From Frankiaceae bacterium (lineage in GTDB: Bacteria; Actinomycetota; Actinomycetes; JAVEEB01): a stretch of DNA of 6,214 bases. The notes below the pieces were generated by a model that was not told the origin of the DNA, did not search any database, and saw only the letters and a list, made by a program, of their open reading frames with translations. Every line of letters begins with the position of its first letter. The stretch's first letter is position 1. The DNA lies in the NCBI GenBank assembly GCA_030840665.1, contig JAVEEB010000141.1, positions 1 to 6,214 of the forward strand, given 5' to 3'. Made by a program: the position numbers and the translations under genes. Of the stretch, positions 1-5,560 are shown one piece after another.

Positions 1-410
1 CGAAGGCGCGTGGCCGCGCGGCCGCCGACCCGGGCACGCCGGTCGGCACCGATCCGGTGTCGGGCAAGCCCGTCGTTCTCAAGGCGGGTCGCTTCGGTCC
101 CTACCTGACCGACGGCGAGACGAACGCGAGCCTGCGCAAGGACGACGACGAGGCGACGCTCACGATCGAGCGGGCCGCCGAACTCCTCGCCGACCGGCGC
201 GCAAGGGGCCCGGCCGTGAAGAAGGCGACCCGCCGCGCGCCCGCCAAGAAGGCCGCCGCCAAGAAGACGGCAGCCAAGAAGACGGTCGCAAAGAAGGCTG
301 CGATCGCGACGACGGTCGTGAAGAAGTCGGCGGCGAAGAAGGTTGCCGCCAAGAAGGTCGCGGCGAAGAAGGCGGCCGCGAAGTTGGCCGCGACGGTCGC
401 CAAGGACTAA
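1..410 (+). CDS. topA: DNA topoisomerase I, C-terminal part (5' end outside window)
   Basis: Type IA topoisomerase that relaxes negative supercoils; only the end of the protein is present. The frame is open from the left edge (first full codon at base 3), so the GTG at 57 is an internal codon and not a start. About 70 residues form the last C-terminal repeat, with the family hallmark GRFGPYLTDGETNASL (around 87-134) followed by a stretch rich in acidic residues and the ERAAELLADRR helix. From about base 219 to the stop the protein becomes a low-complexity basic tail of AAKKx/VAKKx pentads, as known for actinobacterial TopA, where such tails bind DNA and aid processive relaxation. The catalytic domains lie outside the window. 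The stop is TAA at 408-410, inside a 17-bp tandem duplication. A probable terminator follows at once, so topA seems transcriptionally separate from the next gene. Identity is secure from the repeat motif plus the tail. Confidence 0.93.
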   Translation, partial: KARGRAAADPGTPVGTDPVSGKPVVLKAGRFGPYLTDGETNASLRKDDDEATLTIERAAELLADRRARGPAVKKATRRAPAKKAAAKKTAAKKTVAKKAAIATTVVKKSAAKKVAAKKVAAKKAAAKLAATVAKD

Positions 411-426
411 CGGTCGCCAAGGACTA
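393..426 (+). repeat. Perfect 17-bp tandem duplication across the topA stop
   Basis: Bases 393-409 and 410-426 are identical 17-mers (acggtcgccaaggacta) placed head to tail. The first copy carries the last TopA codons and the first two bases of the stop; the following base is the first base of copy 2, giving TAA. Copy 2 is followed by G, so it reads TAG at 425-427 in another frame. Collapsing the repeat to one copy restores an unchanged TopA protein ending in TAG, so the ancestral stop was probably TAG. Confidence 0.93.
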
Positions 427-434
427 GGGGACGC

Positions 435-471
435 GGGCGCCGGCCGTTGCAGGCCGGAGCCTCGCTATTTT
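435..471 (+). terminator. Probable intrinsic terminator of topA
   Basis: A strong stem pairs 440-445 (ccggcc) with 452-457 (ggccgg) around a six-base loop. It extends through one mismatch (439/458) to 435-438 with 459-462. A short T run (tatttt, 466-471) follows within a few bases. The position, about 25 bp after the topA stop and before the next gene's signals, suits a rho-independent terminator. The T run is short, so efficiency is uncertain. Confidence 0.55.
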
Positions 472-503
472 CGGCGGGCGACCGGCTCGGGCGCCCGCGC
501 GGT

Positions 504-509
504 TAGCAT
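504..509 (+). promoter_or_regulatory. Possible -10 element for the MFS-tmk operon
   Basis: TAGCAT at 504-509 fits the actinobacterial housekeeping -10 pattern TAnnnT and lies between the topA terminator and the next Shine-Dalgarno site, predicting a transcript start near 516. No convincing -35 hexamer is seen at the proper spacing. A 7-bp GC stem (474-480 with 492-498) lies directly upstream. This is a weak call resting on position as much as on sequence. Confidence 0.3.
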
Positions 510-554
510 CGTGGGACCGGCGTGCGCCCATGCGCCAACGTTCGGCGATTGCGC

Positions 555-563
555 GGAAGGGGG
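555..563 (+). promoter_or_regulatory. Shine-Dalgarno sequence upstream of the MFS-tmk gene
   Basis: The purine run ggaaggggg is the best ribosome-binding match between topA and the MFS domain. It ends seven bases before an in-frame ATT codon at 571 and 34 bases before the first canonical start, GTG at 598. It therefore bears on which start is used: the spacing is ideal for ATT and too long for GTG. Confidence 0.5.
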
Positions 564-597
564 CAGCGTCATTTCCGAGATCGCCCCTGCCGACCAG

Positions 598-2760
598 GTG
601 AGTTCTCAGCAGGCGTCACTGGGCACCCGCGGCGTGCTCGCGATCACGCCGTTCCGGCGGCTGTTCTACACGATGACGGCCTCGAGCATCGGCGACTGGC
701 TCGGCCTGCTGGCCACGGTTTCCCTCGCCGCGTCGCTGCCGACCTTGTCGAGCACGCAGCAACTCTTCGCCCTGTCGGGCGTGCTCGTCCTGCGGATGCT
801 GCCTGCCCTGGTCCTCGGCCCGTTCGCGGGGGCTCTGGCCGACCGGTGGGATCGCCGCAAGGTCATGGTGGTCACCGACATCGGCAGGTTCGTCTTCTTC
901 TCCTCGATCCCGCTGGCGCTGTGGCTGGGGTCACCCGGGTTCGGGGTCACGTGGCTGTTCATCGCCACCTTCCTCGTCGAGTCGGTCACCGTGTTCTGGA
1001 TCCCGGCGAAGGAAGCGAGCGTCCCGAACCTCGTCCCTCGCGAGGGGATCGAGTCGGCGAACCAGCTGAACCTGCTGACCGCGTACGGCACGGCGCCCAT
1101 CGCCGTCCTCGTGTTCCTCATCCTCGGCGCCGCCAGCAGCCTGCTCGGGCACATGGGCGCCCGTCACCTCTCGCAGGTCGACCTCGCGCTGTACTTCAAC
1201 GGCCTCTCGTTCCTCGTGTCGGCGCTGGTCGTCTACCGGCTCAAGGAGATCAGCTCGGACACGGCGCGGGCGCGACGCCAGCGGCAGGCAGCAACCGTGA
1301 CGGCAGTCCAGGACACGGAGGCGTACGAGGAGCCCGTCCTGACCGCCCCGCCCGTCCCGATCGACATGGAACGCCAGAAGTCGATCTTCGCCGACATCAA
1401 GGAGGGCTGGAGCTACGCCCGCAACTCCACGCTGATCCGTGGCCTCGTCATGGGCATGCTCGGGGCCTTCGCCGCCGGCGGGCTCGTCGCCGGCCTCGCG
1501 AAAGTGTTCGTCAAACTGCTCGGCGGCGGCAACAACGCGTTCGGTGTGATGTTCGCGTTCGTGTTCCTCGGGCTCGCGGTCGGCATGTACGTCGGCCCGC
1601 GGCTGCTCCGCGACCTCTCGCGCCGGCGCCTGTTCGGCCTGTCGATCGTCGGCGCCGGCATCAGCCTGTCCGTGGTGGGCGTCCTGCCGAACATCGTGCT
1701 CGTCGACCTCATGACGTTGCTGCTCGGCAGCTTCGCCGGCATGGCGTGGGTGACCGGCTACACCCTCATCGGGACCGAGGTCGCCGACGACATCCGCGGG
1801 CGCACGTGGGCGTTGATCCAGTCGCTCGTGCGCGTCGACCTCGTGCTGTCCCTCGCGATCGGCCCGCTCATCGCCGGTGCCATCGGCGACAAGGTGTGGC
1901 GCATCGGCTTCGTCCACATCACCGGCATCCCGGTCGTGCTGGTCGTCGCGGGGATCGTGACCGCCGTCGTCGGGATCCTGGCCTACCGGGCGATGGACGA
2001 CCACCCGCAGGTGTCGCTGCTGTCCGACATCGTGCGCCTGCTGCGCGCGTGGACGATGCGTGAGGACAGCGGCCACCCGCATCCCGGCATCTTCATCGCC
2101 TTCGAGGGCGGCGAGGGGTCGGGCAAGTCGACCCAGACCAAGGCGCTGGCCGCCTGGTTGGCCCGCCGGTCCATCGACGTCGTCGCGACCCGCGAGCCCG
2201 GCGCGACCCCGCTGGGCCTCGAGTTGCGCCGCATCCTCCTCGACCCGGCGACCGGTGTCATCGCCGCGCGCGCCGAGACGCTGCTCTACATCGCTGACCG
2301 CGCCCAGCACGTCGACGAGACGATCAGGCCCGCGCTGGCGGCGGGCAAGTGGGTCATCACCGACCGGTACGTCGACTCGACCCTGGCCTACCAGGGCGCC
2401 GGCCGCGGGCTGCCCGAGCACGAGCTGCGCGAGCTCTGCCGGATTGCCATCGCCGGCGTCCGCCCGGACCTGACGATCGTGCTGGACGTCGACCCGGAGG
2501 TCGGGCTGGCGCGCGTCGGCGGATCGCCGGACCGGATGGAGGCGGAGCCCCTCGAGTTCCACCGCCGCGTCCGTCGCTCCTTCACCGACCAGGCGCTCCG
2601 GCAGCCGGGCGACTACCTCGTCGTCGACGCTTCTGCCGCGCCCGACGAGGTGTCCCGCCGCGTCCGCCAGCGCGTTGCGGAACTGCTCGAGACCTGGCGC
2701 GAGAAGGCCGAGGTTCCCGTCGCCGCACCGGTCGGGTCGCCGCAGTCGGTGGACGCATGA
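598..2760 (+). CDS. tmk: Fused MFS-type membrane protein and thymidylate kinase (dTMP kinase)
   Basis: About 720 residues from GTG 598. Residues about 15-465 form a 12-helix Major Facilitator domain of the MFS_3/EntS-like type, with motif A GALADRWDRRK at 78-88 and a long charged cytoplasmic loop (about 214-270) between the six-helix halves. After a 30-residue linker, residues about 497-701 are a full dTMP kinase, which phosphorylates dTMP to dTDP for dTTP synthesis. Its motifs are P-loop GGEGSGKST (504-512), the DRYVDST motif (from 589) and YQGAGRG (from 598), then a lid with GSPDRME. The P-loop lacks arginine, as in bacterial type II kinases. No stop or frameshift separates the halves. Such fusions occur in actinobacteria, from memory; the transporter substrate is unknown. 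The start is uncertain: GTG 598 is the nearest canonical codon, while ATT 571 (729 aa) has the better ribosome site and GTG 511 is possible. The frame upstream of about 500 overlaps topA and has no protein-like character. The stop TGA 2758-2760 lies in a 14-bp tandem repeat leading into holB. Confidence 0.88.
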   Translation: MSSQQASLGTRGVLAITPFRRLFYTMTASSIGDWLGLLATVSLAASLPTLSSTQQLFALSGVLVLRMLPALVLGPFAGALADRWDRRKVMVVTDIGRFVFFSSIPLALWLGSPGFGVTWLFIATFLVESVTVFWIPAKEASVPNLVPREGIESANQLNLLTAYGTAPIAVLVFLILGAASSLLGHMGARHLSQVDLALYFNGLSFLVSALVVYRLKEISSDTARARRQRQAATVTAVQDTEAYEEPVLTAPPVPIDMERQKSIFADIKEGWSYARNSTLIRGLVMGMLGAFAAGGLVAGLAKVFVKLLGGGNNAFGVMFAFVFLGLAVGMYVGPRLLRDLSRRRLFGLSIVGAGISLSVVGVLPNIVLVDLMTLLLGSFAGMAWVTGYTLIGTEVADDIRGRTWALIQSLVRVDLVLSLAIGPLIAGAIGDKVWRIGFVHITGIPVVLVVAGIVTAVVGILAYRAMDDHPQVSLLSDIVRLLRAWTMREDSGHPHPGIFIAFEGGEGSGKSTQTKALAAWLARRSIDVVATREPGATPLGLELRRILLDPATGVIAARAETLLYIADRAQHVDETIRPALAAGKWVITDRYVDSTLAYQGAGRGLPEHELRELCRIAIAGVRPDLTIVLDVDPEVGLARVGGSPDRMEAEPLEFHRRVRRSFTDQALRQPGDYLVVDASAAPDEVSRRVRQRVAELLETWREKAEVPVAAPVGSPQSVDA

Positions 2761-2789
2761 CAGGGCAGCCATGACAGGGCAGCCATGAC
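2756..2789 (+). repeat. 14-bp tandem repeat linking the tmk stop to the holB start
   Basis: The unit catgacagggcagc occurs at 2756-2769 and 2770-2783 and is followed by a partial third copy, catgac, at 2784-2789. Each unit holds ATGA, where a TGA overlaps an ATG, and an AGGG Shine-Dalgarno five bases before the next ATG. The period is not a multiple of three, so the three TGA triplets (2758, 2772, 2786) fall in three different frames. The repeated catgac in the presumed single-copy ancestor could have seeded slippage. Confidence 0.95.
2776..2779 (+). promoter_or_regulatory. Ribosome binding site of holB
   Basis: AGGG lies five bases before ATG 2785. The identical AGGG at 2762-2765 stands at the same distance before the upstream ATG 2771, because both are parts of the 14-bp repeat. 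The ATG at 2757, overlapping the tmk stop, has no such site. The two AGGG-preceded ATGs therefore compete or cooperate in initiation. Confidence 0.6.
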
Positions 2790-3942
2790 GGTGTACGACG
2801 ACCTCGTCGGCCAGCGCCCCGTCGTCGCCGAGCTGCAGCGGGCGGTGGCCGCCGCGGGCACCGACGACCCGACGCGTTCGTTCACCCACGCCTGGCTCTT
2901 CACGGGCCCACCGGGCTCCGGTCGCTCGGTCGCCGCGGGCGCCTTCGCGGCGGCGCTGCAGTGCCCGGAGAACGGGTGCGGCACGTGCAATGCCTGCCGC
3001 ACCGTGCGCGCCGGCTCGCACATGGACGTGACCACGGTCAGTCCGAGCGGGCTGTCGATCCCGGTGGATCAGGCCCGCGAGATCGTCCGGCGGGTCTCGT
3101 CCATGCCGACGAGCGGCAAGTGGCAGATCGTCGTCATCGAAGACGCGGACCGGTTGACCGAGGCTGCCGCCAACGCTCTGCTCAAGGCCATCGAGGAGCC
3201 CTCGCCCAGGGGCGTCTTCCTCCTGTGCGCGCCGTCGCCCGACGACGTGCCCATCACGATCGTTTCGCGGTGCCGGTCCGTCGCTCTGCGCGCGCCGTCG
3301 GCCGCGGACGTCGCCGCGGTGCTGATGCGCCGCGACGGCGTCGACGAGGCCATGGCGACGTTCGCCGCGCAGGCCGCGCAGGGCCACGTCGGCCGGGCGC
3401 GGCGGCTCGCGACGGACGAGACGGCCCGCATCGCCCGCGCAGCCGTGCTCGACGTCCCGATGGTGGTCATGCGCGGCATCCCTGATGCGATGGCCGCCGC
3501 AGCCGCGCTGGTCGGGGCTGCCGGAGACGTCGCCGACACCGTGTCGTCGGCGCGGGACGCTGCCGAGACGGCGGCGTACCGGGACGCGTACGGCGAGAAT
3601 GCCACCGGCAAGGGCGCCCCCCGGGGCAGCGCCGGACTCCTGAAGGACCTCGAGAAGCGCCAGAAGGCCCGGGCGACGCGCACCACCCGGGACACGCTCG
3701 ACGGGGCTCTGCTCGACCTCGCCGCGTTCTACCGCGACGTGTTGCTCGTCCAGGTCGGTGCCGGGGTCGTGTCCGTGCACGGCGACCACGAGACCGCAGC
3801 GGCCCGCCTCGCCGCCGCCACCGCACCGGAATCCACCCTGCGCCGGATCGAGGCGATCCTGGCAGCACGGGAGGCGCTGGGATTGAACGTGGCGCCGCAG
3901 CTCGCGCTCGAAGCCATGGCGCTCGCGCTCCACGCCGGGTGA
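2785..3942 (+). CDS. holB: DNA polymerase III subunit delta' (clamp loader)
   Basis: 385 residues. Delta' is a structural subunit of the clamp-loader complex that places the beta clamp on primed DNA at the replication fork. The AAA+ fold is visible: a Walker A-like loop GPPGSGRS at 41-48; a zinc-binding cysteine set at C60, C65, C68 and C71; a Walker B-like IEDADRL at 118-124; the ALLKAIEEP helix at 131-139; and the SRC motif at 161-163, whose arginine contacts ATP in the neighbouring subunit in this family. The Walker lysine is replaced by arginine at 47, which fits delta' not being an ATPase and argues against DnaX (gamma/tau), as does the lack of a tau-like extension. The C-terminal helical domain continues to the end. 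The chosen ATG has an AGGG five bases upstream and begins a good family N-terminus (VYDDLVGQ). The gene follows tmk by 24 bp across the 14-bp repeat and overlaps the next gene by 4 bp, so coupled translation is likely. Confidence 0.92.
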   Translation: MTVYDDLVGQRPVVAELQRAVAAAGTDDPTRSFTHAWLFTGPPGSGRSVAAGAFAAALQCPENGCGTCNACRTVRAGSHMDVTTVSPSGLSIPVDQAREIVRRVSSMPTSGKWQIVVIEDADRLTEAAANALLKAIEEPSPRGVFLLCAPSPDDVPITIVSRCRSVALRAPSAADVAAVLMRRDGVDEAMATFAAQAAQGHVGRARRLATDETARIARAAVLDVPMVVMRGIPDAMAAAAALVGAAGDVADTVSSARDAAETAAYRDAYGENATGKGAPRGSAGLLKDLEKRQKARATRTTRDTLDGALLDLAAFYRDVLLVQVGAGVVSVHGDHETAAARLAAATAPESTLRRIEAILAAREALGLNVAPQLALEAMALALHAG

Positions 3943-5483
3943 AGCGCCTCTCCCGCGGGCTGGCGATCGCGGCACTGCTGCTCAGCGCGTCTGCCTGCAC
4001 ACAAGGCGGGCCGCCGCGGGTCGTCGTACAAACGCCGTTCCCATCGTCCGTCGCGACGCTGACCCCGGCGCCGGGGCAGAGCGATCCCCTCGCGCCGTAC
4101 TACACGCAGAAACTCGGCTGGAGTTCTTGCGGGGGCGGCTTCAGCTGCGCGTGGCTCAAGGTGCCGCTCGACTACGCGCATCCCGCGCGGCCGATCGAGT
4201 TGGCGCTCGTCCGGCTGCAGACCGCGGGCAAGGGCCGGATTGGGTCGCTCGTGATGAACCCCGGCGGGCCCGGCGGGTCGGGCATCGACTACGCCCGCGG
4301 CGCCGGCCCTCGGCTGCCGGCCACCGTCCTGGCGCACTTCGACATCGTCGGCTTCGACCCGCGCGGGGTGGGCCAGAGCCGGCCCGCGATCCGCTGTGTC
4401 ACGCCGAAGCAGCTCGACGAGTTCCTCGCCGCCGACCCGGCGCCGACGGACGCAGCTGGCAAGAAGACGGCCCTCGACGAGGCGCGCCTGTTCGCGGACG
4501 GTTGCGGCGTCGAGAGCGGCGACCTGCTGGGGCACGTGGGCACCATCGACGCGGCGCGCGACATGGACGTCCTGCGCGCCGCGCTCGGTGACGAGAAGCT
4601 GACCTACCTCGGCAAGTCGTACGGCACTCTCCTCGGGGCGTTCTACGCGGAGCAGTTCCCCACCCGTGTGCGCGCGCTGGTGCTCGACGGCGCGGTCGAC
4701 CCGTCGCTGACCGGCGAGCAACTCAACGAGCAACAGGCCGTGGGATTCGAGACAGCGTTCAAGAGTTTCCTGGGCTATTGCCTGGCCAACAGCTGTCCGC
4801 TCGGGGGTGACGCGGCCAGTGCATCGGCCGGCCTGACGAAGCTGTTCGCGGCGATAACGGCCCACCCGCTGCCGGCGCCGACGGCCGCGCACGGGCCGCT
4901 CATGGACTCGCATGCCGTCGTCGGGGTCGCGGCGGCCCTCTACTCACCGACGCCCGGCTGGGCAATGCTGCTCAAGGCGCTGGCCGACGCGGAGGCCGGC
5001 GACGGCAGCGGGTTGATGAACCTCGCCGACCAACTTAACCAGCGCCGCAACGACGGCTCGTACACGAATCTCATCGAGTCCAACACGGCCGTGAACTGCG
5101 CCGACCGCCCGTACCCGCACGACATGGCGGAGTACGACGCGGACGCGGTGACACTGGCCCGCATTGCCCCGCACTTCGGCGCCGCCACCGCGTACAGCGG
5201 GCTGCCGTGCGCGTTCTGGCCGACGCCGCCGGTCGACCATCCACGCACCCTGCACGTCACGGCCGCGCCGCCGATCCTCGTCGTCGGGACCACGAACGAC
5301 CCGGCGACGCCTTACCAATGGGCGCAGTCACTGTCCAAGCAGCTCGGCGGATCGTCGCTGCTGACCTACACGGGCGACGGGCACACCGTGTACGCCGACG
5401 GGCGCAGCAAGTGCATCGACGACCTCGTGGATGCGTACCTGGTGACGCTGCGGCCGCCGCCGGCCGGCCAGGTGTGCACGTAA
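3939..5483 (+). CDS. Exported alpha/beta-hydrolase lipoprotein, tripeptidyl-aminopeptidase-like (S33 type)
   Basis: 514 residues. The start GTG 3939 overlaps the holB stop as GTGA, implying coupling; no clear Shine-Dalgarno is needed or seen. The N-terminus has a lipoprotein signal: basic MKRLSR, a hydrophobic core, then SASAC with the probable lipidated cysteine at 20 (lipobox imperfect, alanine at -3). A proline-rich spacer leads to the enzyme domain. Catalytic features are the oxyanion-hole segment NPGGPGGSG (107-115), nucleophile elbow GKSYG with Ser227, Asp454 in TNDPATP, and His482 in DGHTVY, the layout of actinobacterial SlpD/SlpE and tripeptidyl aminopeptidases. The C-terminal part fits the TAP-like domain, with several cysteines (64, 70, 281, 286, 387, 424, 492, 513) that could form disulfides outside the membrane. 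It likely cleaves short peptides or amides at the cell surface; the substrate is not deducible. Nothing links it mechanistically to holB or tmk. The stop TAA at 5481 is repeated in frame by a 15-bp duplication. Confidence 0.87.
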   Translation: MKRLSRGLAIAALLLSASACTQGGPPRVVVQTPFPSSVATLTPAPGQSDPLAPYYTQKLGWSSCGGGFSCAWLKVPLDYAHPARPIELALVRLQTAGKGRIGSLVMNPGGPGGSGIDYARGAGPRLPATVLAHFDIVGFDPRGVGQSRPAIRCVTPKQLDEFLAADPAPTDAAGKKTALDEARLFADGCGVESGDLLGHVGTIDAARDMDVLRAALGDEKLTYLGKSYGTLLGAFYAEQFPTRVRALVLDGAVDPSLTGEQLNEQQAVGFETAFKSFLGYCLANSCPLGGDAASASAGLTKLFAAITAHPLPAPTAAHGPLMDSHAVVGVAAALYSPTPGWAMLLKALADAEAGDGSGLMNLADQLNQRRNDGSYTNLIESNTAVNCADRPYPHDMAEYDADAVTLARIAPHFGAATAYSGLPCAFWPTPPVDHPRTLHVTAAPPILVVGTTNDPATPYQWAQSLSKQLGGSSLLTYTGDGHTVYADGRSKCIDDLVDAYLVTLRPPPAGQVCT

Positions 5484-5500
5484 CAGGTGTGCACGTAACA
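5469..5500 (+). repeat. Perfect 15-bp tandem duplication across the hydrolase stop
   Basis: The unit caggtgtgcacgtaa at 5469-5483 is repeated at 5484-5498, and two more matching bases follow. The period is five codons, so the second copy reads Q-V-C-T-stop in frame: collapse leaves the protein unchanged and readthrough would add only five residues plus the same last four. Each unit contains the palindrome GTGCAC (5474-5479 and 5489-5494). The two copies can pair into a stem with the first TAA in its nine-base loop. Confidence 0.93.
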
Positions 5501-5501
5501 A

Positions 5502-5526
5502 GTCCGTCAGGCACAGTGCTTCGGAC
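5502..5526. terminator. Hairpin in the convergent gap, possible bidirectional terminator
   Basis: Stem gtccg (5502-5506) with cggac (5522-5526), a two-base bulge, then aggca (5509-5513) with tgctt (5517-5521, one G-U pair) around loop cag. It sits between two convergent genes only 55 bp apart, where a shared terminator is expected. No T run follows on the plus strand; the minus-strand exit has only ttgtt. It may only block converging transcription, or be incidental. Confidence 0.4.
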
Positions 5527-5560
5527 GGGCAAACCGCCTCAGACGTGCAAGCCACACTCA
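5524..5560 (-). repeat. Degenerate 18/19-bp tandem copy across the cysH stop
   Basis: Bases 5524-5541 and 5542-5560 align with 15 identities, three mismatches and one single-base gap. Read on the minus strand, both copies begin with TGAG and end with CGTC. The TGA of the outer copy (5539-5541) is the actual cysH stop; the TGA of the inner copy is out of frame within the Thr-Glu codons before the catalytic cysteine. This looks like an aged version of the exact stop-codon duplications elsewhere in the window, but the imperfect match could be chance. Confidence 0.4.

Noticed and set aside
57..410. A separate small gene starting at GTG 57
   Set aside because: The same frame is open to the left edge and encodes the TopA C-terminal repeat, so the GTG is an internal valine codon.
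393..426. Assembly error as the source of the tandem copies
   Set aside because: Three independent duplications with different units and periods, each placed on a stop codon and leaving the encoded protein intact, are not what random assembly artefacts look like. Raw reads would settle it.
474..498. 7-bp GC inverted repeat (474-480 with 492-498) as an operator
   Set aside because: Such GC stems arise readily at this base composition; there is no known regulator motif, and it may simply be secondary structure next to the terminator.
343..597. N-terminal extension of the MFS-tmk frame starting inside topA
   Set aside because: The first part is arginine/proline-rich out-of-frame reading of the topA tail and crosses the terminator region; family similarity begins only near the first membrane helix.
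3919..3930. gcgctc repeated twice near the holB end
   Set aside because: A six-base unit encoding Ala-Leu-Ala-Leu within a helix does not include the stop and is expected in GC-rich coding DNA, so it was not counted with the stop-codon duplications.
931..3975. A very long minus-strand open frame (over 1000 codons) opposite MFS-tmk and holB
   Set aside because: It is antisense to two clear genes, is rich in R, G, D, H and V typical of reverse-complement GC-rich codons, and shows no domain motifs. It follows from third-position GC bias.
393..5500. Target-site duplications left by transposons, or a CRISPR/REP-type repeat family
   Set aside because: The duplicated units are directly adjacent with no element between them, differ in length and share no sequence with each other; there are no regular spacers or transposase remnants.
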